Notes: generated from the sequence alone by a model not told the origin. A stretch of 64,000 bases of DNA from Methanomassiliicoccales archaeon LGM-DZ1 (GCA_030168595.1 CP115556.1:496001-560000); one strand, 5' to 3'. Shown: positions 43,114-52,411, numbered from the stretch's first letter. Numbers and translations: made by a program.

Positions 43114-43689
43114 TCATTGTCTCATATAATCCATGAAATCCCGTATCTCCATGCCTGCTAGTTCGGCTCCTTTTCCTACTGATACCTTTTCCTTCTTCAT
43201 CATCCCTTCGGCGATCTCTTTGCGTCTGGCGAAGATGCTGTCTCTTACATCTGAGTTCTCGATCATCTCTCCGCCGTTGTTCTTCTGATCGTCGGCATAG
43301 ATGTACATCAGCATTTCCTCAGTGTTCATCGAGCAGATGAAATCCACGATGCTGCCTATCTTAGCGTCCAGGAATCCGTCGGCAGGCTTTATCCTGCTGA
43401 CCGTATCTCTGACTTCGTCCGGTATGCTCACTTTCTCGCCGGCGTTCTTGCGGAGCCATCCTGCATCTATGAGGCTCTCTCTGCAGCCATCGACTTCTGA
43501 ACTGAAAGGCCCGTAATAATGGGCCCTGTACCCTACGGCTTTGACCGGGTCCTGTCCCATCGCCTTGATCGTCAGATACATTATCTTCTGAAGATGCATT
43601 TCGGTCGGGACTCCGTTGGGAGCCTTGTTCACTGCATACAGCATAAGCATCTGCCTGCTGTCCAGATCTTCTATGCTCAGCCCGACCAT
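43114..43689 (-). CDS. Antitoxin-like protein: winged-helix plus UPF0175-like C-terminus
   Basis: About 191 residues from ATG 43689, which has GGAGGGTG 7-8 nt upstream (an ATG 26 codons earlier does not). The N-terminal domain (LYAVNKAPNGVPTEMHLQKI then YRAHYYGPFSSEVD) looks like a winged-helix of the YxGP type. The C-terminus (EKVSVGKGAELAGMEIRDFM) matches the short UPF0175 antitoxin motif in which a helix-turn-helix binds DNA. The partner toxin gene behind it is truncated. Confidence 0.55.
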   Translation of the reverse strand: MVGLSIEDLDSRQMLMLYAVNKAPNGVPTEMHLQKIMYLTIKAMGQDPVKAVGYRAHYYGPFSSEVDGCRESLIDAGWLRKNAGEKVSIPDEVRDTVSRIKPADGFLDAKIGSIVDFICSMNTEEMLMYIYADDQKNNGGEMIENSDVRDSIFARRKEIAEGMMKKEKVSVGKGAELAGMEIRDFMDYMRQ

Positions 43690-43843
43690 CTCTGTGCACC
43701 CTCCGTTTTCTATCAGGTTTATGCTATTGTATTTGCGTCTGTGTATCTGAAGTGTTTCTCTCGGCATACTATAACCTTGATTGACTGCTGACTGAGTTCC
43801 GTATTCCCTGACTAACCCAGCAAGTCTGCCTCAGATCTCCGAC

Positions 43844-44623
43844 ATGCTTCTTGATACAACGATATCGTTTAAGTACTATTGTGTAATTAGTATTTTTAAG
43901 AAAGATCATCGGATCTGCGGGCGCAGGCTTCGCAGAACTCCGAGTGATGAATTAAAAAGGAGAAAGGGAGGGACCAAAACGGATCCGTATTCGGACGACT
44001 TCGAGAGGCATAACGGACAGATCAAGATAGGCGATGCCCTGGACATCGCCGCGGACCGCTTCTCCAAGGAAGCGATGTTCATAATAGGGTACAGCGGAAA
44101 GCCCGTCAGCGACTCCAGGCTCCACAGGCTGGCGCTCATATACGAGGCTGTCCACGTCCGGGACGGCTCGGCCGAGGCGGACTTCGCCTGCGGATATTCC
44201 GAAGGCATCGAGGAAGCGGCGGAAACGCTGGAGGAGAACGGGATCATATCCGTGAAGGATGACAGTTACGCGCTGACCGGGTACGGGGAGAAGGTCTTCG
44301 ATCTTCTGAAGGCGCTTTCGGACGGCGATGAGCGCGACATGTTCAGCGTGGACATGAGGATGATGATCAGCGCGTCGGAAGACGTGCCGGACGCGCACCT
44401 GACAGCGCTGACCTGCTGGTACTATCCGGAGCTGGCGTCCGACCCAGAGCTTCAGGCAAGCGCCGGCCCGGTGATCGAGGGCCTGTACCTGGACGGGAGG
44501 AGGCTCGCCGAGGTGCCCAGGGAAGAGTTCGTGTACAGGATCTGGAGCGGGGAGAAGCTGGAGACGAGGCGAGCGGAGGAGGAACAGGCGGCTGAAACTT
44601 TGACAGATATCCTGACAGAATAA
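43844..44623 (+). CDS. Winged-helix protein of unknown function
   Basis: Up to 259 codons; the real start is uncertain because the first about 45 codons run over AT-rich promoter-like DNA (43865-43895) and no internal ATG or ribosome site decides it before the conserved part. The core SKEAMFIIGYSGKPVSDSRL...LIYEAVH and LEENGIISVKDDSYALTGYG reads as a winged helix similar in pattern to the N-terminus of the antitoxin-like gene at 43114. The C-terminus is acidic and helical. GC-rich codon use matches the chromosome core. Confidence 0.55.
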   Translation: MLLDTTISFKYYCVISIFKKDHRICGRRLRRTPSDELKRRKGGTKTDPYSDDFERHNGQIKIGDALDIAADRFSKEAMFIIGYSGKPVSDSRLHRLALIYEAVHVRDGSAEADFACGYSEGIEEAAETLEENGIISVKDDSYALTGYGEKVFDLLKALSDGDERDMFSVDMRMMISASEDVPDAHLTALTCWYYPELASDPELQASAGPVIEGLYLDGRRLAEVPREEFVYRIWSGEKLETRRAEEEQAAETLTDILTE

Positions 44624-44756
44624 CCGTACCTGCCAGAGGCCTTGCAAGTCCGCGTCCAGCCATCATAACCTTTCCCAGCTAACAGGGCTTCTGCACCAAG
44701 GCGATCTGCATATACCGATAAATCCGGATTGAGTATCCGCATACTGGTCATCACTT

Positions 44757-45680
44757 ATGTCTTCAAGCAACAAACCTGTCATCGCTATGATGTACGACTT
44801 CGACAGAACCCTGAGCACCAGGGAGATGCAGGAGTTCTCATTCATACCCAGCACAGGGCACTCGCCGAAAGAGTTCTGGAGATCTGTCAACGAGATGGCG
44901 AAAAAGGAAGAGATGGACAACAACCTCGCCTATATGCTCCAGATGGCCGATTCTGGAGTCAAGACCCGCCGCCCCGACCTAGTCAAACTCGGCGAATCGG
45001 TGAAATTCTACAACGGCGTCGAAAACTGGTTCCCCTCGATGAACAGGTATGCTGCAGAGAAAGGGGCGGTTCTGAAGCATTATGTGATATCATCCGGCCT
45101 CAAAGAGATGATCGAAGGAACTTCCATTGCGAAGTACTTCGACAGGATCTACGCCTGCGAGTTCCTGTACGATGAGAACGATGCCCCCGTCTGGCCGAAG
45201 AACGTGGTAAACTACACCACTAAGACCCAGTTCGTCTATCGCATCAACAAAGGCGCACTGGACATTTCTGATTCCGACATGGTCAACAGATACATTCCGG
45301 ACTCCAAACGCCCCGTGCCCTTCAGGAACATGATCTACATAGGGGACGGCATGACCGATGTCCCCTGCATGAAGGTGGTAAAGGTCAACGGGGGCCATTC
45401 GATAGCAGTCTACGATAAAGACAGAACAACAGCATCCAAACTGGTCAGGGATGGCAGGGTGAACTTTGCCTGCAAAGCAAATTACGAGAAAGGAAGCGAG
45501 CTTTCGAAGACGGTGAAAGAGATCATAGACTGGATCGTCTGCGGTGCAAAGCTATCGGCAAGAGAGGCAAGATCGATGGAGAGAGCAAAGAAAGGATCAG
45601 AGGGAAGAGGGAATGAGAAAATAGATCAATGCCCGAATGAGCGGCAAGAAGACCAAAGTACTGAAGCTGACCATTCCTGA
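44757..45680 (+). CDS. HAD-superfamily phosphatase
   Basis: 307 residues. Motif I DFDRTLST (nucleophile Asp near residue 15), motif II YVISSGLKEMI, and motif III/IV YIGDGMTDVPCM are all present, with a helical cap between. The pattern resembles phosphoserine-phosphatase-like HAD enzymes, substrate unknown. The last about 40 residues are charged and low in complexity (KKGSEGRGNEKIDQ). Single gene. Confidence 0.82.
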   Translation: MSSSNKPVIAMMYDFDRTLSTREMQEFSFIPSTGHSPKEFWRSVNEMAKKEEMDNNLAYMLQMADSGVKTRRPDLVKLGESVKFYNGVENWFPSMNRYAAEKGAVLKHYVISSGLKEMIEGTSIAKYFDRIYACEFLYDENDAPVWPKNVVNYTTKTQFVYRINKGALDISDSDMVNRYIPDSKRPVPFRNMIYIGDGMTDVPCMKVVKVNGGHSIAVYDKDRTTASKLVRDGRVNFACKANYEKGSELSKTVKEIIDWIVCGAKLSAREARSMERAKKGSEGRGNEKIDQCPNERQEDQSTEADHS

Positions 45681-46308
45681 GAACCTCATATGCGTTTTTC
45701 GATCCCGTGATGATTCGAAAACTGAACATTGATCATCAAATTACGATTCTGGTCCGGGATACCGTTCGTCATCCCTGGAACTACTTAGACAATAGGCGCT
45801 GGCACATCACCTGCCCGCAGACTACTGAGGGCCCGCCTGGCGAACAAGTTCGCAGCACTTATACTCTGATTCACCCATGCCGACAGATTGGAAGCGCAGA
45901 GGACGGGACTCCTGTTCAGTCAGCTCCTCCATCCCTCGACATAGCGATCGCCATTGTCGACGGCAGGGATGGAGGGTAACCGAGACACATCTTTGCCACA
46001 GGTCTTGGAGATCCTTGACATCTCCTTGCCGATGAGGTTATCGTGACGGAGCCTTACAACTTAATCCCAAAGAAAACCTGGAATGAGCAAAGATTTCGAC
46101 CTCACATGCCCATCTGGCCCCACAATATAGAGAAAGCTGTCTTGAAGTCTGTTTGTAAGTGGTCGCAATAACAATTCAGCAACTTTATCATTAGCCAGTA
46201 ATTCAAAGAACACTGTCTACCTGCAGATCATTTCATATTCCTAATATCACACTCGGGCCCGTAATGACCTATTTTCAATGTTGATGCTTAATGATGATTT
46301 ACTTTCAT
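45681..46308. other. Long intergenic region, no gene supported
   Basis: A 90-codon plus-strand frame at 45707 shows no motif. No hairpin, tRNA or repeat was found. The composition is mixed and it may be a decayed gene. Confidence 0.4.
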
Positions 46309-47046
46309 TCACGCCCCTTTCTTTCTTGCTTTTACCAATGCCCATGCCCTATCCCCGAACCCTTTGAGCGAAGAATTAGTTGGAGCACCATAACTTCCCG
46401 AAAGCAATTCCTTAGCCTCGCGGTTTTCAGGCCTCTCCAGATAACGTTTGAGATATTCCATTCTGGAAGCCTGGTTGACACAAATCTGAAAATCAGGATC
46501 GCAGACGATTTTTTCCATTAAAGAATCTTCCATTTCACAAATTTTCTTCTGGCGTTCTCCTCTGATTCTGTCTATTTCCTCGCTATGATCATCCAATAAT
46601 GATTGGAGACGCTCATCCGTTCTCGCAAGGCTCGCCAATTTAGAATTGGCGAATTTTATTCCGAAAGGCCATCCTTCATAAAGAAAAAACAATATAGTAT
46701 CATATGGGACCGAGAAATCCACAGAGTCAAGAGATTCATTGAATTTATTGACTTCTTTATCAAGGATTTTGAAATCATCGCTGTATATGTCTAGATCGAT
46801 TGTACATGACTCTTTGCCTATGTATGTTGAATCGATCATAACAATTGTCGTTTTCGTTCTTTTAGCAAACTTAATGAAATCATCAATAGTATTATTGCCG
46901 ATAATCGAAAAATCAGATGTTCTTGCTATAGAATCCGAAACTTTCTGGACGAAAAAACCCTCTGTTTCAAGCTGTTTCTTCAATGATCCTATGTCTGGCA
47001 CTTCTGCAACCCTGTAAGTGTATGATGCCCCTGTTTCATCTTCCAT
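46309..47046 (-). CDS. Conserved-looking hypothetical protein
   Basis: 245 residues, charged, with alternating strands and helices (TKTTIVMIDSTYIGKESCTI then DLDIYSDDFKILDKEVNKF) and a coiled-coil-prone stretch (residues 145-185). No family is recognised and there is no signal or membrane segment. A good AAGGAGA ribosome site and a TTTAAATA box precede the ATG, so it is a real gene. AT-rich codon use suggests acquired DNA. It lies between remnants and the TIR genes. Confidence 0.6.
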   Translation of the reverse strand: MEDETGASYTYRVAEVPDIGSLKKQLETEGFFVQKVSDSIARTSDFSIIGNNTIDDFIKFAKRTKTTIVMIDSTYIGKESCTIDLDIYSDDFKILDKEVNKFNESLDSVDFSVPYDTILFFLYEGWPFGIKFANSKLASLARTDERLQSLLDDHSEEIDRIRGERQKKICEMEDSLMEKIVCDPDFQICVNQASRMEYLKRYLERPENREAKELLSGSYGAPTNSSLKGFGDRAWALVKARKKGA

Positions 47047-47140
47047 TTTTATTTCTCCTTTTGATAGCTTGCACCTTGTGGATATTTAAACGATTTTTAA
47101 TGGTTTATCATTGATTGATTGTGTTTCTAATTCTGCCAGA

Positions 47141-47264
47141 CCGAAGGCAGGAGAGATATGCTTCGACTGCACAGGAAAGACATCGCGAAGAACATCGGGT
47201 ACATGCCGCAGAGCAGGGGCCCGAAGCTCAGTTCCTCACGGCCTACGAGGCCGCCATAACTTGA
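47141..47264 (+). pseudogene. Fragment of an ABC transporter ATPase (FecE-like)
   Basis: Three short pieces in different frames recall one conserved stretch of iron/siderophore ABC ATPases: PKAGEI, then LHRKDIAKNIGYMPQ, then FLTAYEAAIT, corresponding to the region between Walker A and the signature motif. Frameshifts and missing ends show a decayed gene. Confidence 0.5.
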
Positions 47265-47412
47265 ATGCCAGTTGCAAGGGCTGATTATAAATGGGCTCTG
47301 CGGAGCAGAAACTATCATCTCTTACTGCTGAAAGAAGATGCAGCAATATACTACTCTGCCCGGACAGCATCTTGGGATGCCAGGAAAGAAATCCCAGAAG
47401 GATAGGGCCGGC

Positions 47413-48018
47413 TCAGGAGTTCTTTTTCCTGAGCGGGATGTCCATCCTATAAGGGAAATCGTTCCTTCTGGCGAAAGCGTTGTGGATCAGTTCGAACAGT
47501 CTACCTGGATCCTGATATACGTCCTTCCAATCCACGACCGATATCGGGGCCCCGTCCATGATGTTGAAGAACAGGCGGTCAGGCAGGTCCGGGAAATGAT
47601 CCTCCAGCCAATCCTGATCGTGATATTCACGGTACCTGTAAGCGCCCTGGATCATATACTCGTCCACGGGCGCTGCCAAGGTGCAGTTGCCCGACTCCGG
47701 CGTATTGATGGCCAGCAGCCCACCGCGGTGATTGATAGGGCTGTCGTACATCGTCGCGTGGATCTCCCAATCGACGAACTTCCTCCTCCTGGAATTAGGC
47801 CCGCAGATGACGATGGTGACGGTCGAATCTCGTATGTAGTTATCGCGGATGATCTTGCGGATCTGCTCGCTGGAGAGCCCCCTGTCGTCGATATCGTACT
47901 CTTGGACGGAACGGTCGATGAATATCCCGGTTTCGGCAGCCATGTCCTCCAGATATTCCTTGTAATCCCCGTCTTCTCCGTAGTAACAGCTGACGAACAC
48001 GTTGTGGCGATGGCGCAT
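47413..48018 (-). CDS. TIR-like protein A (MTH538/ThsB-like)
   Basis: 201 residues. HNVFVSCYYGEDGDYKEYLE at the N-terminus, STVTIVICGPNSRRRKFVDW in the middle and a C-terminal SVVDWKDV are the pattern of the MTH538 TIR-like family (formerly DUF1863), which includes ThsB, the signal-producing TIR protein of Thoeris. I cannot assign the catalytic Glu with certainty. It starts 1 nt after a second TIR-like gene, forming a two-gene operon. Confidence 0.75.
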   Translation of the reverse strand: MRHRHNVFVSCYYGEDGDYKEYLEDMAAETGIFIDRSVQEYDIDDRGLSSEQIRKIIRDNYIRDSTVTIVICGPNSRRRKFVDWEIHATMYDSPINHRGGLLAINTPESGNCTLAAPVDEYMIQGAYRYREYHDQDWLEDHFPDLPDRLFFNIMDGAPISVVDWKDVYQDPGRLFELIHNAFARRNDFPYRMDIPLRKKNS

Positions 48019-48019
48019 T

Positions 48020-48682
48020 TCACCAGCTCGGGTCGATCTTCTTCACCAGGTTGTAGTCGTCGGAATGAACCCTGCGGGATTCTGCCTCTTTCAAATATTT
48101 CTCTGGGTTCGATTTGAAATCAGACCATTTCACAATAGGAATGTAACTGATAGGGCCGTTGTAATGTCCGTCTGTTGTGAGAAATTTATCGATTTTCTTA
48201 TGATTGAACATGTTTCTGCCGATTATATTGAAGAACCTATCAGTGCATATTGTCCGGACATCACCCGATTCTTTTATTGCAAAACTGTAACTTCCGTTGA
48301 TGTCCGGAATCACCACAGCCAGCACTGCGTTGATCCCGCTGTTTCCGGATGACCTTGTCTTCTCCCTCAGCGAATAGGAAATCTCCCATGGAATCCACTG
48401 ATCTCTCTCACGTTGAAGGGGAACGCGCATGTTAGAGGATATAAGAACGATAGTAAGGCTTGTGTAGAACATCTTGTCCGCAAGCTTGCCGGCAATAGTG
48501 TCATCATCAAGATCGGACAGATCCTCCCCGTCTTCCTCCCCGCAAAAATAGTAGGTTTTCCTGTCCTTGAGTATCTCCTGAATCTCGTCGACATAATCGC
48601 GGCAGGTGGTATCCAATTTGTCTCCGATCTTTCTCACATTTCTGTCATTATACTTGTATGAAACGAAAACATTGCTTCCCAT
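48020..48682 (-). CDS. TIR-like protein B (MTH538/ThsB-like)
   Basis: 220 residues, beginning MGSNVFVSYKYNDRNV, with SLTIVLISSNMRVP and QWIPWEISYSLREK in the middle, the same fold pattern as its downstream neighbour but only distantly similar in sequence. Two non-identical TIR-like proteins in tandem suggest a heteromeric sensor or enzyme. It diverges from a membrane-protein gene whose start lies 85 nt away. Confidence 0.72.
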   Translation of the reverse strand: MGSNVFVSYKYNDRNVRKIGDKLDTTCRDYVDEIQEILKDRKTYYFCGEEDGEDLSDLDDDTIAGKLADKMFYTSLTIVLISSNMRVPLQRERDQWIPWEISYSLREKTRSSGNSGINAVLAVVIPDINGSYSFAIKESGDVRTICTDRFFNIIGRNMFNHKKIDKFLTTDGHYNGPISYIPIVKWSDFKSNPEKYLKEAESRRVHSDDYNLVKKIDPSW

Positions 48683-48766
48683 ATAATCACTTTGTATCGT
48701 ATTATTGGTAAAACTACTATTTCAAACTCTCGGTTAATTTATAGAACTCTGAGAGGTGATGACGCC

Positions 48767-49327
48767 GTGCATGTGCGACGCGAAGGGCAAAAAGCATTTC
48801 GAACAGTCGGAACAGAGGAAAGTTTTTCATCGGCGCACAGCACATCCGGAATCGTGGAACCGATCGAGATGAACAATGATGCCGTAACAGTTTCCGGGAA
48901 TGAAGTTCTGTTCAAGGAGATGGACCTTCTCCAAAACTGCATCTCCAGGATGGCTGAGAACTCATTCAGATGCAAAGAATGGGCGGTAGCCCTGGCCGTT
49001 GCGGTTCTGGGACTATGCTACAGCGATTTCGGCTCCGAATTCCTTGCCGTCGTATCCGTCTTCCCGCTGATGTTCCTCTGGTATATGGATTTCAGATACC
49101 TGTCTCTGGAGAAGAAGTTCCGCGACAGGTATGCGTTCGTCATACACAGCCGTCCCGAAGGCAACTGCAGAGGATTATTCGAGCTCGATCCGAAGATGTT
49201 CGACGAAGATACAGAATATGATTCGAAGACGGAAAAGAGCATCTTCCGTTCATGGTCGGAGCTGTATCTTTACATCGGGCTCATCTTCATCGTGCTTGCG
49301 TCGGGGATCATATTGCACTTCATATGA
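48767..49327 (+). CDS. Small membrane protein, candidate effector of the TIR module
   Basis: About 186 residues. I choose the GTG at 48767, which follows AGAGGTGAT by 6 nt, an excellent ribosome site; the longer frame lacks one. A helical N-terminus with QNCISRMAENSFRCKEW is followed by two close transmembrane helices (about 72-86 and 91-107), a cytosolic basic region and a C-terminal helix (about 165-185). The R-M-x-x-N-S-F motif before paired helices occurs in membrane proteins beside TIR-like genes (recollection, not checked). It may be a pore-forming effector (inference). Confidence 0.65.
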   Translation: MHVRREGQKAFRTVGTEESFSSAHSTSGIVEPIEMNNDAVTVSGNEVLFKEMDLLQNCISRMAENSFRCKEWAVALAVAVLGLCYSDFGSEFLAVVSVFPLMFLWYMDFRYLSLEKKFRDRYAFVIHSRPEGNCRGLFELDPKMFDEDTEYDSKTEKSIFRSWSELYLYIGLIFIVLASGIILHFI

Positions 49328-49462
49328 GCGCGGATCAGAAAAATCAGGCTGTCGGATGGGCACGCCATATGTTTCATTGAAACTCTGCCTGCTCAATCAT
49401 TCATACCAACACGTCTGCATTAGGAATCAAACATTTTATTGTCATGAACGCGATGCAAATGC

Positions 49463-51034
49463 ATGCGTTCCATCTCCATCCTCGATTGCACACTCAGAGA
49501 CGGAGGATACATCAACTCGTGGAGATTCGGGAAATCCGCCATCTCCGAGATAGTATCGCTTCTCGAGGAATCGGGAGTCGAGACGATAGAATGCGGATTC
49601 ATCGAGGACGCTCCTCAGGACCCCGATGTGTCGGTATACAGGAACGCCGACATGATCGATTCCTTCACGAAGAAGGCGGGCACAAGGTATGTAGCGATGA
49701 TCGCTCTCGGCGACATCGATGCAGAGAAAGTTACTCCCCGCAGGCCGGAAGGCATCGACGGGATACGCCTGACATTCCATAAGCATGAGCTCGAGGAGGA
49801 GATGCGCCAGGCCAGGATACTGATGGACAAGGGCTACGACGTTTACGTGCAGCCCGTAGGGACCTCCACCTATACGGACAGAGAGCTCATAGATCTTATC
49901 GATCGCGTTAATGCGCTGCACCCCTACGCGTTCTACATCGTGGATACTCTGGGGGTCATGTATCCGAACGACGTCCGGAGGATATTCTCCATCATCGACA
50001 GCAACCTCGACCCGGAGACGGTCGTGGGCTTCCATTCGCACAACAACCTGCAGCTCTCGTTCTCCAACGCCCAGACGATTATGTCCGTCTCGGAGAAGAG
50101 GGACCTTATCATCGATTCATCCGTTTTCGGCATGGGGAGGGGCGCCGGGAACCTGACCACCGAGCTGATAACTCAGTACATCAACAACACCTACGGCCAC
50201 AAGTACAACATCCTGCCGCTCCTGTCGGTGATGGAGAGATACCTGAACGACATCTACCTGAAGACCCCGTGGGGATACTCCAGCCCTTATTATCTTTCGG
50301 CAGTGAACAAGTGCCACCCTAACTATGCCAACTACCTGATGCTCAAGAGGACCCTGGGGGCCGAGAGCATCTCGAAGATACTGAGCCTCATACCGCCCGA
50401 GTCTAGGGGGCTATATGACAAGAAGCTCATCGAGCATCTCTATTACAGCTTCCAGTCATCGAAGATCGACGATTCGGAGGCCGTCTCAGAGATCGGCAGG
50501 ATCCTGCACGGGAGGAAGATACTCGTTCTGGCCTCCGGCGATTCCGTGAAGACCTATAGGAAGCAGATATCTGACTGGATAACTGCCAACGATGCATTCG
50601 TGATCCATATCAACACCGTCAAGGAAGGATACCCGGCGAACATGCTCTTCATCAGCAACGCACTGAGGGCGGAAAGCCTTCCCGCGGACAGCCTGAACGG
50701 AATCAAGATCGTCGCGACTTCGAATTTCAGGCTGAAGGACGATTCCGTCCTGCGCGTCGATTATCCCTCGCTACTCAACGAAAGCTCCGAACCAGACAAT
50801 GCAGGCCTGATGCTGCTGTCGCTGCTGGTGAAGGTCGGGGTGAAGCATGCTGCCCTGGCAGGCTTCGACGGATTCGGCGGCGGAAGCGAAGATTATGTCG
50901 GCTTCGTTTCGAGGTCCTACATGCAGAGGGACGCCGGCGAGATGAACGATCAGATCTCCCACGTGCTCCAGCATCTTTCGCAGTCGATGGACATGGAGTT
51001 CGTGACGCCGACCATGTATGCGCTGCAGGGGTGA
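49463..51034 (+). CDS. DRE-TIM aldolase with C-terminal domain, sugar-acid locus
   Basis: 523 residues. Residues 1-280 form a DRE-TIM (HMG-CoA lyase-like) aldolase barrel: the metal motif ILDCTLRDGGYIN, the HSHNNLQLS metal-binding histidines and GMGRGAGNL. The C-terminal half (KILVLASGDSVKTYRKQI, then GVKHAALAGFDGFGGG) is a Rossmann-like domain of the type found in motility/polysaccharide accessory proteins. Followed by a HAD phosphatase and a CMP-ulosonate synthetase, so it probably makes a 2-keto sugar acid (inference). TATA-like ACATTTTATT lies about 25 nt before the start. Confidence 0.82.
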   Translation: MRSISILDCTLRDGGYINSWRFGKSAISEIVSLLEESGVETIECGFIEDAPQDPDVSVYRNADMIDSFTKKAGTRYVAMIALGDIDAEKVTPRRPEGIDGIRLTFHKHELEEEMRQARILMDKGYDVYVQPVGTSTYTDRELIDLIDRVNALHPYAFYIVDTLGVMYPNDVRRIFSIIDSNLDPETVVGFHSHNNLQLSFSNAQTIMSVSEKRDLIIDSSVFGMGRGAGNLTTELITQYINNTYGHKYNILPLLSVMERYLNDIYLKTPWGYSSPYYLSAVNKCHPNYANYLMLKRTLGAESISKILSLIPPESRGLYDKKLIEHLYYSFQSSKIDDSEAVSEIGRILHGRKILVLASGDSVKTYRKQISDWITANDAFVIHINTVKEGYPANMLFISNALRAESLPADSLNGIKIVATSNFRLKDDSVLRVDYPSLLNESSEPDNAGLMLLSLLVKVGVKHAALAGFDGFGGGSEDYVGFVSRSYMQRDAGEMNDQISHVLQHLSQSMDMEFVTPTMYALQG

Positions 51035-51038
51035 CGGA

Positions 51039-51677
51039 TTGGGCAGGCTGGTGGTATTCGACATGGACGGCACGATCGCCGATACGTCGGCAGGCATATT
51101 CGACTCGTACAGGCACACTGCGCAGGCCCTCGGCAGAAGGGTCCCGGATGACAGCGAACTGGCGGATGTCATAGGTGGCGCGTTGCCGATAAACCTCGGG
51201 CGCAAACTCGGTCTCTCCCCGGAGGAGATTCCAATGGCGGTCGAGATTTACCGGGATTACTACGGAAAGGAAGGATATAAGGAATCGAGGCTCTACCCCG
51301 AGTTCAGGGAGATGTTGTCCGTCCTGAAGGAAAAGGGGTTCTCCATGTCCGTTGCCACCATGAAGGCCGAGAGGTTCGCCAAGCAGCTTGTCCGCGATTG
51401 GGGGCTGGAGGAATATTTCATCTCGGTGCACGGCGTCGACAGGGACGACAGGGTCACCAAGCCGGACATGATCCGGATGTGCCTGGCGGAGACCGGGACC
51501 GCTCCCGGAGACTGCACGCTCGTCGGCGATACCGTTCAGGACAGGTCCGCGGCGGAGGCCGTCGGCGTCCGTTTCGCAGCCGTGACCTACGGGTTCGGAT
51601 ATACTGAGGATGAATGCAGGAGATCGGGCATCAGATATGCCGTATCCCCTGCCGAACTTCCTAACGTGATAGAATGA
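51039..51677 (+). CDS. HAD phosphatase of the ulosonate operon
   Basis: About 212 residues from TTG 51039 with GGGGTGA just upstream (ATG 51018 inside the previous gene is an alternative). Phosphoglycolate-phosphatase-like HAD: motif I VFDMDGTIADT, motif II MSVATMK, motif IV LVGDTVQDRSAAEAVG. The stop overlaps the next start by 4 nt. In context it may remove the phosphate of a sugar-acid phosphate, as KdsC does for KDO (inference). Confidence 0.82.
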   Translation: MGRLVVFDMDGTIADTSAGIFDSYRHTAQALGRRVPDDSELADVIGGALPINLGRKLGLSPEEIPMAVEIYRDYYGKEGYKESRLYPEFREMLSVLKEKGFSMSVATMKAERFAKQLVRDWGLEEYFISVHGVDRDDRVTKPDMIRMCLAETGTAPGDCTLVGDTVQDRSAAEAVGVRFAAVTYGFGYTEDECRRSGIRYAVSPAELPNVIE

Positions 51678-52411
51678 AACTGATGTGCGTGATACCTGCA
51701 AGATATGAATCGACGCGCTTCCCCGGGAAGCCTCTGGCCGACATCTGCGGAAAACCGATGATCCAGTGGGTCTATGAGCATTGCTCCCAAGTCGAAAGAT
51801 TCGAAAGGGTTATCGTGGCCACCGATGACGACAGGATATCCGGTTTCTGCAGAAAAGCAGGAATGGATTATGTGATGACCCGCAGGGACCACCCAAACCA
51901 CATCTCGCGCGTGCAGGAAGTATCAGAGTCAGTCGGATCGGATCACTACGTATGCATAAACGGAGATGAGCCTCTGCTGATGCCGGAGACCATCTGCGAG
52001 GCACTGCCGCCTGAGGCTGAGATGGGATCCGTGTTCTTTTCAGGAGCATACCGCGTCCTGACCGACCCGGTCGAGACCATTGACGGAGCGAATATCAAAC
52101 TCGCCCTGAACGACAGGAACGAATGCATCTACATGTCCCGTGCCGCAGTGCCTTTCCCGAAAGGGAGCATAATGTTCAGTTACAACAAATATGTCGGGAT
52201 CGAGGTTTTCTCCAAGGAAGCGCTCGATTTCTTCGTATCGACGAAAATGGGACACCTGGAGAAGATCGAGGACATCGATCACCTCAGGTTCCTGGAGAAC
52301 GGAAAGGTCCTGAAGTTCAGGCCCGTTTCATCTGAATCAATCTCTGTCGACACCAAGAACGATCTTGAGAAGGTGAGGGTGCTGATGAAGGAGACTCTTG
52401 AGAAGAGATAG
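51674..52411 (+). CDS. kdsB: CMP-KDO synthetase-like cytidylyltransferase
   Basis: 245 residues. VIPARYESTRFPGKPLADI is the nucleotide-binding signature of KdsB, with INGDEPLL and AAVPFP and YKYVGIEVF-like sequences (NKYVGIEVFSKEAL) following. It activates a 3-deoxy-ulosonic acid with CTP. KDO itself is unusual in archaea, so a related sugar acid is possible. The gene ends in TAG followed after one codon by TGA; where TAG can encode pyrrolysine this would add two residues. It overlaps the HAD gene by ATGA. Confidence 0.88.
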   Translation: MKLMCVIPARYESTRFPGKPLADICGKPMIQWVYEHCSQVERFERVIVATDDDRISGFCRKAGMDYVMTRRDHPNHISRVQEVSESVGSDHYVCINGDEPLLMPETICEALPPEAEMGSVFFSGAYRVLTDPVETIDGANIKLALNDRNECIYMSRAAVPFPKGSIMFSYNKYVGIEVFSKEALDFFVSTKMGHLEKIEDIDHLRFLENGKVLKFRPVSSESISVDTKNDLEKVRVLMKETLEKR

